From OFTM10 sp964196195 (GTDB lineage: Bacteria > Actinomycetota > Acidimicrobiia > Acidimicrobiales > Aldehydirespiratoraceae): DNA of 18,240 nt. The stretch is from the NCBI GenBank assembly GCA_964196195.1, contig CAXMSE010000082.1, forward strand, positions 1 to 18,240. Direction: 5' to 3'. Positions 1 through 6,404 of this stretch are shown one piece after another; the stretch's first letter is position 1; each line of letters starts with the position of its first letter. Both the position numbers and the translations under genes were made by a program. A model generated the notes under the pieces. The model was not told the DNA's origin. It did no database searches and worked only from the letters and a program-made list of their open reading frames with translations.

Positions 1-984
1 GAGGTGGGTGATGTGATCATCGCCGGGGTCGATCCTCCCCCCGGTGACACCCTCTGGGAGCAGTCCCGTTTCATCGCCACCGATGGGTCGTTGCGCGACT
101 TCGTGCTGAACGAGCCGCGGGGCGGTGTGTTTCGCCATGTGAACCTGCTCGTCCCGCCTGTGCACCCCGAAGCCGTGGCGGGATTCATCATCATGGAGCC
201 GTGCCACACGCCACCGATGTCGGGATCCAACTCGATCTGCGTCGCCACCGTTTTGCTGGAGACCGGTGTGGTGCCCATCGAGGCGCCTGTGACCCGATTC
301 GCCATCGAGGCGCCGGGAGGGCTTGTACGGGTGGAGGCAGCCTGCAATGAGAACAAGGCCGAACGGATCACGATCACCAACGTCGCCTCGTTCGTCTCTC
401 GCCTCGACGCCTTACTGGGGATCGACGGGATCGGCGAGATCCGGGTCGACACGGCCTATGGAGGCGACAGCTTCGTGATGGTGGATGCCTCAGATCTCGG
501 GGTGCAAATCGAGCCTGCATCGGCGCGGCACCTCGCCGAACTGGGGCATCGGGTTACCGCCGCGGCCAACGAGCAACTCGGCTTCTCCCATCCCGATAAT
601 CCCGACTGGAACCACATCTCCTTCTGCCAGATAGCCGGTCCGCTGGAGCGAGTCGATGATGGCCTGCTCACGATGCGCAGCACATCGGTGATCGACCCCG
701 GGAAGCTGGATCGGTCACCCACCGGTACCGGTGTATCCGCACGGATGGCTCTACTTCGGGCCCGCGGCGAGATGGAGCTGGGCGACAGGCTCGTCATGGG
801 TTCTGTGATCGGCTCCGAGTTCGTCGGTGCCATCGCGGCCGATACCACGGTAGGCGACCGGCCCGCCATCATCCCCACCATCTCGGGGCGAGCCTGGATC
901 ACCGGCATCAACGAGTACATCCTCGATCCGGCCGATCCATGGCCCCGCGGCTACCGCTTGAGCGACACCTGGCCCGGAGGCTGA
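1..984 (+). CDS. Proline racemase-family protein (hydroxyproline epimerase/dehydratase-like), 5' end missing
   Basis: The frame is open from the first base, and the visible protein begins inside the family's N-terminal strand, roughly 15-25 residues short of the usual start; the GTG at base 4 is therefore probably an internal valine. Family landmarks are the NEPRG segment, the first catalytic loop PPMSGSNSIC (about residues 70-79 counted from base 4) and the second loop DRSPTGTG (residues 236-243). Proline racemases and 4-hydroxyproline epimerases carry Cys at both catalytic positions; here they are Ser73 and Thr240. Thr at the second position is the known signature of trans-3-hydroxyproline dehydratases, which normally keep Cys at the first. 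The His after MCG in racemases is also Ser. The substrate is likely proline or a hydroxyproline, but racemisation, epimerisation or dehydration cannot be settled from sequence. The next gene follows in the same direction after 22 bases. Confidence 0.88.
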   Translation, partial: EVGDVIIAGVDPPPGDTLWEQSRFIATDGSLRDFVLNEPRGGVFRHVNLLVPPVHPEAVAGFIIMEPCHTPPMSGSNSICVATVLLETGVVPIEAPVTRFAIEAPGGLVRVEAACNENKAERITITNVASFVSRLDALLGIDGIGEIRVDTAYGGDSFVMVDASDLGVQIEPASARHLAELGHRVTAAANEQLGFSHPDNPDWNHISFCQIAGPLERVDDGLLTMRSTSVIDPGKLDRSPTGTGVSARMALLRARGEMELGDRLVMGSVIGSEFVGAIAADTTVGDRPAIIPTISGRAWITGINEYILDPADPWPRGYRLSDTWPGG

Positions 985-993
985 AAGGTGTGC

Positions 994-999
994 CACACT
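994..999 (+). promoter_or_regulatory. Putative -10 box for the F420-type oxidoreductase (leaderless arrangement)
   Basis: CACACT lies exactly 7 nt before ATG 1007, the spacing shared by the TANNNT boxes of five other genes here. Its first base departs from TANNNT, so it is the weakest of the set. The 7-nt spacer CCCCGCC is identical to the one before the acyl-CoA ligase start at 3786. No -35 element or Shine-Dalgarno site is evident. Confidence 0.4.
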
Positions 1000-1006
1000 C
1001 CCCGCC

Positions 1007-1960
1007 ATGACTTTTCCGGCCCCAAAACCGTTTCGCTTCGGTCTCCAGGTTCATTCGCCGATCGCCGACATGACCTGGACCGAAACCGCACGATTTGCTG
1101 AGACCCAGGGTTTCGATTCCCTGCTGCTACCCGATCACTTCCATCACCAGTACGGGCCTCTCACCGCCCTGAGCGCCGCGGCCGCGGTCACCACCGAACT
1201 GAAGGTCGGAGTGCTGGTGTTCGGCAACGACTATCGCCATCCGGTGGTTTTGGCGAAGGAGATCGCCACCCTCGACGAAATCACCGAAGGGCGAGTCGAG
1301 TTCGGGCTGGGAGCGGGATGGATGCGCACCGATTACGAGCAGGCCGGCCTGTCCTACGCCCGGCCCGGGGTGAGGATCGACCGCATGGTCGAGAGCCTGG
1401 AGATCATCAAGAAATGCTGGGCTGGAGGCCCGTTCGACTACGAGGGCGAGCACTACCGCATCACCGGCTACGACGGATATCCGGCCCCGCACCGCCCGGG
1501 AGGCCCCCCGGTGATCATCGGCGGCGGTGGGCCCCGCATGTTGGGCGTGGCCGCAACCCATGCCGACATCGTTGGACTCACGGCCAATCTACGGGCGGGC
1601 GAGGTGGGCCTCGATGCGATCGCCGACTCGATGCCCGAGGCCTACGACGCCAAGATCGGGAGAGTTCGCGACGTAGCGGGGGAGCGACTTGAGGCCATCG
1701 AGCTCAGCTCCCTCACCTTGAACGTCACCATCACCGACGATCAGGAGGGCACCCACGCCGCCTTCGCCGAGATGTTCGACACCACACCTGAGAGAGTCGC
1801 CCAGTCGCCGGCCCTCCTTGCAGGGTCGCCATCTCAGATCGCAGAGAGCTTGAGGGTCCGGCGCGACCGCTGGGGATTCAACTATGTGGTCGTCCAACAA
1901 GACGGTAGCCAAGGGCTGGAGGCCTTCAGCGAGGTCATAGCCGAGCTGGCCGGCAGCTGA
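1007..1960 (+). CDS. LLM-class (luciferase-like) F420-dependent oxidoreductase
   Basis: The 317-residue protein has the length and TIM-barrel sequence pattern of the luciferase-like monooxygenase superfamily, F420-dependent branch. It shows an early DHF strand end (LLLPDHFHHQYGP), the segment VFGNDYRHPVVLAKE, the conserved DEITEGRVEFGLGAGWM and PPVIIGGGGPRML, which form the cofactor phosphate pocket in this family. It resembles the MSMEG_2516-type subfamily, which usually uses reduced F420 for hydride transfer to an unknown substrate; this assignment is from memory. It is a soluble cytoplasmic enzyme with no signal peptide. ATG 1007 is supported by the leaderless-type -10 spacing. It ends 4 bases from the convergent CobW gene, with no room for a conventional terminator. 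FMN use rather than F420 cannot be excluded. Confidence 0.9.
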   Translation: MTFPAPKPFRFGLQVHSPIADMTWTETARFAETQGFDSLLLPDHFHHQYGPLTALSAAAAVTTELKVGVLVFGNDYRHPVVLAKEIATLDEITEGRVEFGLGAGWMRTDYEQAGLSYARPGVRIDRMVESLEIIKKCWAGGPFDYEGEHYRITGYDGYPAPHRPGGPPVIIGGGGPRMLGVAATHADIVGLTANLRAGEVGLDAIADSMPEAYDAKIGRVRDVAGERLEAIELSSLTLNVTITDDQEGTHAAFAEMFDTTPERVAQSPALLAGSPSQIAESLRVRRDRWGFNYVVVQQDGSQGLEAFSEVIAELAGS

Positions 1961-1964
1961 AGGT

Positions 1965-2861
1965 TCAGGCGACGCTGATCACCACGAGGTCGGTGGGGGC
2001 CTGCTCCTCGGCCTGGGGAAGGGGAACGATGAGTCGCCGGCTGCCCACCTGCTGCACCAGCAGGAGTTGCTCGTCGGGGCCGGCCGCGATGGCCTTGGCC
2101 CTCACCACCGACGGGGGCAAGTCGTCGAGAATCCGATTCAGCTGGTCAAGGCTTGCCGGCCGGGGCAGGGGGTGGAGTTCGACGTGGTGCGGATCGAAGA
2201 GTTGGGGGGCCGGAACCTCGCTCGGTCCGCCAGGCCTGCGCGTGCCTGCGTCGAGCACTCCCGCCACCCCGGCAGTCCCGATGTCGATCACAGGGGTGTC
2301 GGGAGCAAGGTCGGCGAGCGCCGACTCCACGGAGGCTCGCACACTGGCATCGATGAGATCGGTCTTGCTCAGGGCGAACAGATCGGCAGCTTCGGATTGG
2401 CGTCGAATCACTGGTTCGGTGAGGCGATCGGCCAGCCGCTCGAGCACCTGATCGGCATCGACCAACACAACGATGGCATCGAGTCGAAAGCCATCGGAGT
2501 TGGCCCAGGGCGCCACCCGGTGGGGGTCGGCCACACCGCTCAATTCGATGAGTACGTGGTCGGGTGGCTCCGGTCGGGCTCGCAAGCTATCGAAGGCTGC
2601 GCCGAGCCCCTCGCTCAAGCTGCAACACACACAGCCGTCGGTCAGTTCGATGGTGTCAGAGGAGCGGCGCCGGATCAGGGCAGCGTCGATGTTGACCTCG
2701 CCTACGTCGTTGACCAGGACCGCGATGGGACGATCGGTCCGAGCGAGCAACTCGTTGATGAGGGTGGTCTTGCCCGAGCCGAGGTAGCCGCCGATCAAGG
2801 ACACCGGCACTCGGCGGCCGTCCCACGGCGCGATCGTCTCCATCGGTTCGTCCAGCATCAT
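1965..2861 (-). CDS. CobW/COG0523-family GTP-binding metallochaperone
   Basis: The 298-residue G3E GTPase has the motifs in order: Walker A GGYLGSGKTT (residues 24-33), NDVGEVNID (51-59), the metal-binding CVCC (77-80), switch-like ELSGVADP (106-113) and a guanine-recognition motif SKTD (165-168) in place of NKxD. A shorter CobW C-terminal region follows from about residue 220. COG0523 proteins insert metal, often zinc, into client proteins using GTP. The client cannot be read from the neighbours: none is an obvious cobalamin-synthesis or zinc-uptake gene. The start at 2861 is favoured because TACGGT lies exactly 7 nt upstream of this ATG; the next ATG (2858) and the one at 2843 lack such spacing. 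It has no histidine-rich metal loop. Confidence 0.9.
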   Translation of the reverse strand: MMLDEPMETIAPWDGRRVPVSLIGGYLGSGKTTLINELLARTDRPIAVLVNDVGEVNIDAALIRRRSSDTIELTDGCVCCSLSEGLGAAFDSLRARPEPPDHVLIELSGVADPHRVAPWANSDGFRLDAIVVLVDADQVLERLADRLTEPVIRRQSEAADLFALSKTDLIDASVRASVESALADLAPDTPVIDIGTAGVAGVLDAGTRRPGGPSEVPAPQLFDPHHVELHPLPRPASLDQLNRILDDLPPSVVRAKAIAAGPDEQLLLVQQVGSRRLIVPLPQAEEQAPTDLVVISVA

Positions 2862-2868
2862 CGTCGTG

Positions 2869-2874
2869 ACCGTA
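2869..2874 (-). promoter_or_regulatory. -10 box TACGGT for the CobW gene (leaderless arrangement)
   Basis: Read on the minus strand, TACGGT is followed by CACGACG (7 nt) and then ATG 2861. This places transcription initiation at or next to the start codon. No Shine-Dalgarno site precedes the gene, as expected for a leaderless mRNA. Confidence 0.6.
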
Positions 2875-2891
2875 GCGGGGGAACGGACGGC

Positions 2892-3272
2892 TCAACTCAA
2901 GAGGTCTTGATCGCCTCGTTGTCGATCGGAGCTGAGATCGAACTCATCGTGGGGGTCGACATATTCGACGCCGCTCTGCCAGTCCTCGATACACCGTTCC
3001 GACACGGGCATCGGCATGTTGTACCGGGTGGAGTCGCGGTGCGAGATGTGGAGGCTGGCTGGGATGTGGGGCTCGAACGAGCGGTTGAATGCGTCGCCGC
3101 CCTCGGCCATCTTGTCCCAACCGTTGGAGAACATGTTCCCAGTCGGTCCGACGATGTGACGCACGGTGCGGAAATTGCGCGACTTCATGGCGCGTTGGCC
3201 CGCCCGCCGTGCACGGAGCTCGGTTCGGATATCCGCGAACCGGCTGCGGAAGCTGCGGCGTCGACCACCCAT
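2892..3272 (-). CDS. Hypothetical 126-residue protein, basic N-terminus
   Basis: I do not recognise this protein. The first 35 residues are very arginine-rich (MGGRRRSFRSRFADIRTEL and on), then there is a mixed segment with HIVGPTGNMFSNGWDKM, a His/Arg-containing centre (HIPASLHISHRDSTRY) and an acidic tail (VDPHDEFDL). No membrane segment or signal peptide is seen, and only one cysteine. The case for a real gene is the upstream signal: TAGGCT sits exactly 7 nt before ATG 3272, as for recognised genes in this window, and no better frame covers the interval. It lies in the same direction as the PilZ-like ORF upstream (41 bases between) and CobW downstream (30 bases), but its own -10 box suggests separate transcription. 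The basic N-terminus could bind nucleic acid; that is only a guess. Confidence 0.72.
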   Translation of the reverse strand: MGGRRRSFRSRFADIRTELRARRAGQRAMKSRNFRTVRHIVGPTGNMFSNGWDKMAEGGDAFNRSFEPHIPASLHISHRDSTRYNMPMPVSERCIEDWQSGVEYVDPHDEFDLSSDRQRGDQDLLS

Positions 3273-3279
3273 GAACGAC

Positions 3280-3285
3280 AGCCTA
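3280..3285 (-). promoter_or_regulatory. -10 box TAGGCT for the hypothetical gene (leaderless arrangement)
   Basis: On the minus strand TAGGCT is followed by GTCGTTC (7 nt) and ATG 3272. It matches TANNNT with the same spacing as the CobW, acyl-CoA ligase, methyltransferase and PBP genes, and it fixes the start of an otherwise unrecognised gene. Confidence 0.6.
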
Positions 3286-3313
3286 ACTCACTGGTCGACG
3301 GTGCTGTCTGCGC

Positions 3314-3637
3314 TCAGTGGGAGCGTTCCCACCGCTCCTGGAGTTGGCTGTCGGCGTCCTGGATCTGGCCGACAACGTCGATGATCGCTTCGCGTAGCCC
3401 GGGTGTCATGTCGATCTGGGTGCCGTAGAGCACGCGATTCTCGGTGGCGGTGAGGCGGCGGTGGCGGATCTTGACCGTTCCCGATTCACCGTGGAATCGG
3501 ACAGCTACCCGTTCTCCGACTTCGTGATGGCTGGGCATCGGCACCTCGATCAGGGCGCCGTCGAGAGAAACGTCGCGGAGGCGGGCCTCCACCACACTTT
3601 CCGAGGACCGGCCGAACAGGCCTCGCGATTGGGTCAC
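3314..3637 (-). CDS. PilZ-like protein, probably N-terminally truncated or broken
   Basis: PilZ domains bind cyclic di-GMP through an N-terminal RxxxR and a later DxSxxG. This 107-residue ORF keeps the second motif as RDVSLDGALIEVP (residues 21-33) and a PilZ-like barrel (GERVAVRFHGESGTVKIRHRRL), but has no RxxxR at the right place. Reading upstream in the same frame past an in-frame TGA (3641-3643) gives an open stretch to 3721 that encodes RLLPRHELPFDLEIE, which has both the missing RxxxR and a typical first PilZ strand. That upstream stretch has no in-frame ATG, GTG or TTG before the motif; an ATG at 3699 is out of frame. The annotated GTG start at 3637 has no Shine-Dalgarno site and no TANNNT box. 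The gene may be a recent pseudogene, a sequencing error, or a short non-binding PilZ variant. Confidence 0.62.
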   Translation of the reverse strand: MTQSRGLFGRSSESVVEARLRDVSLDGALIEVPMPSHHEVGERVAVRFHGESGTVKIRHRRLTATENRVLYGTQIDMTPGLREAIIDVVGQIQDADSQLQERWERSH

Positions 3638-3772
3638 ATCTCATTCGATCTCAAGATCGAACGGCAACTCATGGCGGGGCAGAAGGCGGTCGATCCCATG
3701 GGGTCGTGAGGTTTTGGGAATTCATCAGCAAGTCCCTTGCGATCAGTAGGGATTCGTGGTGCATCCACCGGC

Positions 3773-3778
3773 TACGCT
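3773..3778 (+). promoter_or_regulatory. -10 box TACGCT for the acyl-CoA ligase (leaderless arrangement)
   Basis: TACGCT, then CCCCGCC (7 nt), then GTG 3786. The spacing decides the start: the in-frame GTG at 3756 lies upstream of this box and would not be in the transcript. No convincing -35 hexamer is visible 16-18 nt upstream. Confidence 0.6.
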
Positions 3779-3785
3779 CCCCGCC

Positions 3786-5333
3786 GTGACGATCATCCAC
3801 CGCAGCCCGCTCCCCGATGTCGAGATCCCCGAGGTCTCGATTGCCCAACACGTTCTCGGTGTTGCCGACAGGTTCCCGGACAGGATGGCGGTATCCGATG
3901 GCCATGGCACGTCATACACCTTCGCCGAGCTGAGAGAGTCGGCGCTGAGCCTGGCCGGGGGTCTCCAGGCCCGAGGTGAGGGGCCTGGTCGGTGTATCGG
4001 GATCATGGCGCCCAACATTCCCGAATACGCCGTCGTTTTCCACGCGGTGGCAACCGCTGCGGGTGTGCTCACCACCATCAATCCCACCTATGGCGCCGAA
4101 GAGGTGCGATTCCAGCTTCTGGATGCGGGCGCCACCAGCCTCATCACTGTGCCTATGTTCGTTGACACGGCCCGCGAGGCGATGGAGGGCACCGATGTCG
4201 AGGAGTTGATCGTCATCGGCGATGTCGAGGGCGTGACCCCCCTGACCGATCTTATGGGTGACCCCATCGATCAGGTGCCCATGAACGTTCGAGACGATGT
4301 GATGGTGTTGCCCTATTCGTCGGGCACCACCGGGCTGCCGAAAGGGGTGATGCTCACCCACTACAACCTGGTGGCCAACGTCTGCCAGTTGGAGCACATC
4401 ATCGACTACACCGACGACGATGTCTGCCTCGCCGCACTGCCGTTCTTCCACATCTACGGGATGCAGGTCCTCATGAACGGGATGTTGGCCAACGGAGCCG
4501 GCGTCATCACCATGCCTCGGTTCGACATGAAGGAAGCACTCGAACTCTGCCAAGCGAATCGCATCACCCGCTTCTTCGCGGTGCCGCCCATGGTGCTCGG
4601 CTTGGCGAAGGCGCCGCTGGTCGACGACTACGACCTGTCCGCGCTGAAGCAGGTCTTCTGTGGTGCCGCTCCCATGGGAGCGGAGCTTCAGGAGGAGGCC
4701 GCGGCTCGCGTGGGATGCCAGGTCGTGCAGGGTTTCGGCATGACCGAGCTGAGCCCGGTGAGTCACGCCACTCCCGAGGGTTCGGTCAGGCCTGGCACCA
4801 GCGGCGTGGCTGTGTCGAACGTGGAGTGCCGGATCGTGGACCCCGAGTCGGGACAGGACCAGCCTGTCGGGGAGCGGGGCGAGCTCTGGGTTCGGGGGCC
4901 CATGGTGATGAAGGGTTATCTCAACAACGCGGAAGCCACCGCAGAAACCATCGACTCCGAGGGCTGGCTCCACACCGGCGACGTCGCCGTGCTCGACGAA
5001 CACGGCCACTACTCGATTGTTGATCGCATCAAGGAGCTCATCAAGTACAAGGGTTTCCAGGTTCCGCCGGCCGAGCTGGAGGCCCTAATCGTCACCCACC
5101 CATCGGTACTCGATGTTGCCGTTATCGGTGTACCCGACGATGAGGCAGGCGAGCTTCCCAAGGCCTTCGTCAGCCTGGCACCCGGAGCATCGTTGTCGCT
5201 CGACGAGCTCCAGGAGTTCGTCGGTGAGCACCTGGTGGCCTACAAGCAGATCAGACTGCTCGAGGAGATAGATGTTGTGCCCAAGAGTGCCTCGGGCAAG
5301 ATCCTCCGCAGGGAGTTGCGCGACCGCGACTAG
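3786..5333 (+). CDS. AMP-forming acyl-CoA synthetase, 4-coumarate-CoA-ligase-like
   Basis: The 515-residue protein belongs to the ANL adenylate-forming superfamily: it adenylates a carboxylic acid with ATP and transfers the acyl group to CoA. Motifs in order are the P-loop-like YSSGTTGLPKGVM (residues 178-190), LPFFHIYGM (218-226), the A5 motif GFGMTELSP (317-325), WLHTGD (394-399), DRIKELIKYKGFQVPPAELE (hinge and CoA-binding region, about 413-432) and PKSASGKILRREL with the catalytic lysine at 505. The overall pattern is closest to plant-type 4-coumarate-CoA ligases and luciferases, so the substrate may be an aryl or medium-chain acid, which sequence alone cannot fix. The GTG at 3786 is preferred over GTG 3756 because a TACGCT box sits 7 nt before it. 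No signal peptide or membrane segment is seen. It is followed by a separately promoted methyltransferase gene. Confidence 0.92.
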   Translation: MTIIHRSPLPDVEIPEVSIAQHVLGVADRFPDRMAVSDGHGTSYTFAELRESALSLAGGLQARGEGPGRCIGIMAPNIPEYAVVFHAVATAAGVLTTINPTYGAEEVRFQLLDAGATSLITVPMFVDTAREAMEGTDVEELIVIGDVEGVTPLTDLMGDPIDQVPMNVRDDVMVLPYSSGTTGLPKGVMLTHYNLVANVCQLEHIIDYTDDDVCLAALPFFHIYGMQVLMNGMLANGAGVITMPRFDMKEALELCQANRITRFFAVPPMVLGLAKAPLVDDYDLSALKQVFCGAAPMGAELQEEAAARVGCQVVQGFGMTELSPVSHATPEGSVRPGTSGVAVSNVECRIVDPESGQDQPVGERGELWVRGPMVMKGYLNNAEATAETIDSEGWLHTGDVAVLDEHGHYSIVDRIKELIKYKGFQVPPAELEALIVTHPSVLDVAVIGVPDDEAGELPKAFVSLAPGASLSLDELQEFVGEHLVAYKQIRLLEEIDVVPKSASGKILRRELRDRD

Positions 5334-5357
5334 GGCGAAAATGGGTCGCCAGACTCG

Positions 5358-5385
5358 TTGTTAGCAGCCGGCGCAGCGATATCTT
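5358..5385 (+). promoter_or_regulatory. Promoter of the homocysteine methyltransferase gene
   Basis: TTGTTA (5358-5363), a 16-nt spacer and TATCTT (5380-5385) form the best -35/-10 pair among the leaderless-type promoters here. GCGTTCT (7 nt) then leads into ATG 5393, so the mRNA probably begins at the start codon. No Shine-Dalgarno site is present. Confidence 0.65.
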
Positions 5386-5392
5386 GCGTTCT

Positions 5393-6385
5393 ATGAACAC
5401 TGTGGCCCCCGCGGTCTCGTCGGTTCTCACCGATCTGCTCTCTGAACGCGGTCACCTCGTGGTCGACGGCGCCACCGGCACCGAGCTGTTTGCGCGCGGC
5501 CTCGAAGCAGGCGACGCTCCCGAGCGAATGAACCTCGACAATCCCGAGGCTGTCCACGGCCTACACCGCGCCTACGTCGACGCCGGGTCCGACATCGTGC
5601 TCACCAACACTTTCGGAGGCACCCGCTACCGACTCGCGCTCCACGGGCTCGACACCCAGGTGGTCGAGATCAACCGCCGAGCGGCCCAACATGCCCGACA
5701 TGTGGTCGACGAGCAGGACAAGCGTGTTCTCGTGGCCGGATCGATGGGACCCACCGGAGAGCTTTTGGTACCTCTCGGAGCGCTCGAATACCGCGACGCA
5801 GTCGATGCCTTCACCGACCAGGCCCAGGGCCTCACAGAGGGCGGTGCCGATCTCCTCTGGATCGAGACGATGAGCTCGATCGAGGAGGCGGAGGCAGCCA
5901 TCGAAGGAGCTCGGCGCGCTTCTGATCTCCCCATCGCGATCACCATGAGTTTTGACACGGCGGGACGCACGATGATGGGTGTCACCGGCACCATGGCCGG
6001 CCAGCGTTTCGCGGAGCTGGGAGTGGCCGCGATCGGCGCGAACTGCGGCAACAACCTTGCCGATACCGAAGCGGCCCTCGCCGAGATCCGAGCTGCTGCC
6101 CCGGGCGTCCCGATCATCTCCAAGGCCAACGCTGGAATCCCCGAATGGCACGGCGCCGAGTTGAGCTACAGCGGCACCCCCGACGTGATGGCCGCACACG
6201 CTCACCGGGTCAACACCGACGGTGTGCAGATAGTCGGTGGCTGTTGCGGCAACACTCCGGCCCACATCGCAGCGATCCGTGGAGTACTCGATGGCACGAT
6301 CGCAGTGCCTGCGGTAGAGGTCGAGGTAGCTCCCGATCGCACCGCGGCCCCCCGGGCAGACCGCCGCCGCCGCCGGCGACGCTGA
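5393..6385 (+). CDS. Homocysteine S-methyltransferase family protein
   Basis: This 330-residue zinc-dependent methyltransferase has the fold of the MetH N-terminal domain and of BHMT/MmuM. The N-terminal VVDGATGTEL (residues 23-32), TNTFGGTR (71-78) and SMGPTGELL (117-125) are characteristic, and the three zinc ligands are Cys218 (GANCGNN) and Cys284-Cys285 (GGCCGNTP). It transfers a methyl group to homocysteine thiolate to make methionine; the donor (methyl-cobalamin protein, S-methylmethionine or betaine) is not evident. Only the Hcy-binding domain is present, without pterin- or cobalamin-binding domains, so it is not a full-length MetH. The C-terminus ends in seven consecutive arginines (324-330) encoded by a CGC/CGG run, unusual for the family. 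ATG 5393 is chosen from the TATCTT box. It ends 19 bases from the convergent carboxylase gene. Confidence 0.88.
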   Translation: MNTVAPAVSSVLTDLLSERGHLVVDGATGTELFARGLEAGDAPERMNLDNPEAVHGLHRAYVDAGSDIVLTNTFGGTRYRLALHGLDTQVVEINRRAAQHARHVVDEQDKRVLVAGSMGPTGELLVPLGALEYRDAVDAFTDQAQGLTEGGADLLWIETMSSIEEAEAAIEGARRASDLPIAITMSFDTAGRTMMGVTGTMAGQRFAELGVAAIGANCGNNLADTEAALAEIRAAAPGVPIISKANAGIPEWHGAELSYSGTPDVMAAHAHRVNTDGVQIVGGCCGNTPAHIAAIRGVLDGTIAVPAVEVEVAPDRTAAPRADRRRRRRR

Positions 6386-6404
6386 GCAGAATCGGCAGCC
6401 CGAG

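Noticed and set aside
2067..3428. Long plus-strand open frame of 453 codons
   Set aside because: It is antisense to CobW, the hypothetical gene and part of the PilZ ORF, has no domain and reflects GC-rich third positions.
3756..3785. GTG 3756 as start of the acyl-CoA ligase
   Set aside because: It lies upstream of the TACGCT box that is 7 nt before GTG 3786, and the extra ten residues match nothing in the family.
3912..5009. Minus-strand open frame of 365 codons
   Set aside because: Antisense shadow of the acyl-CoA ligase, with His/Gly/Arg-rich composition and no motif.
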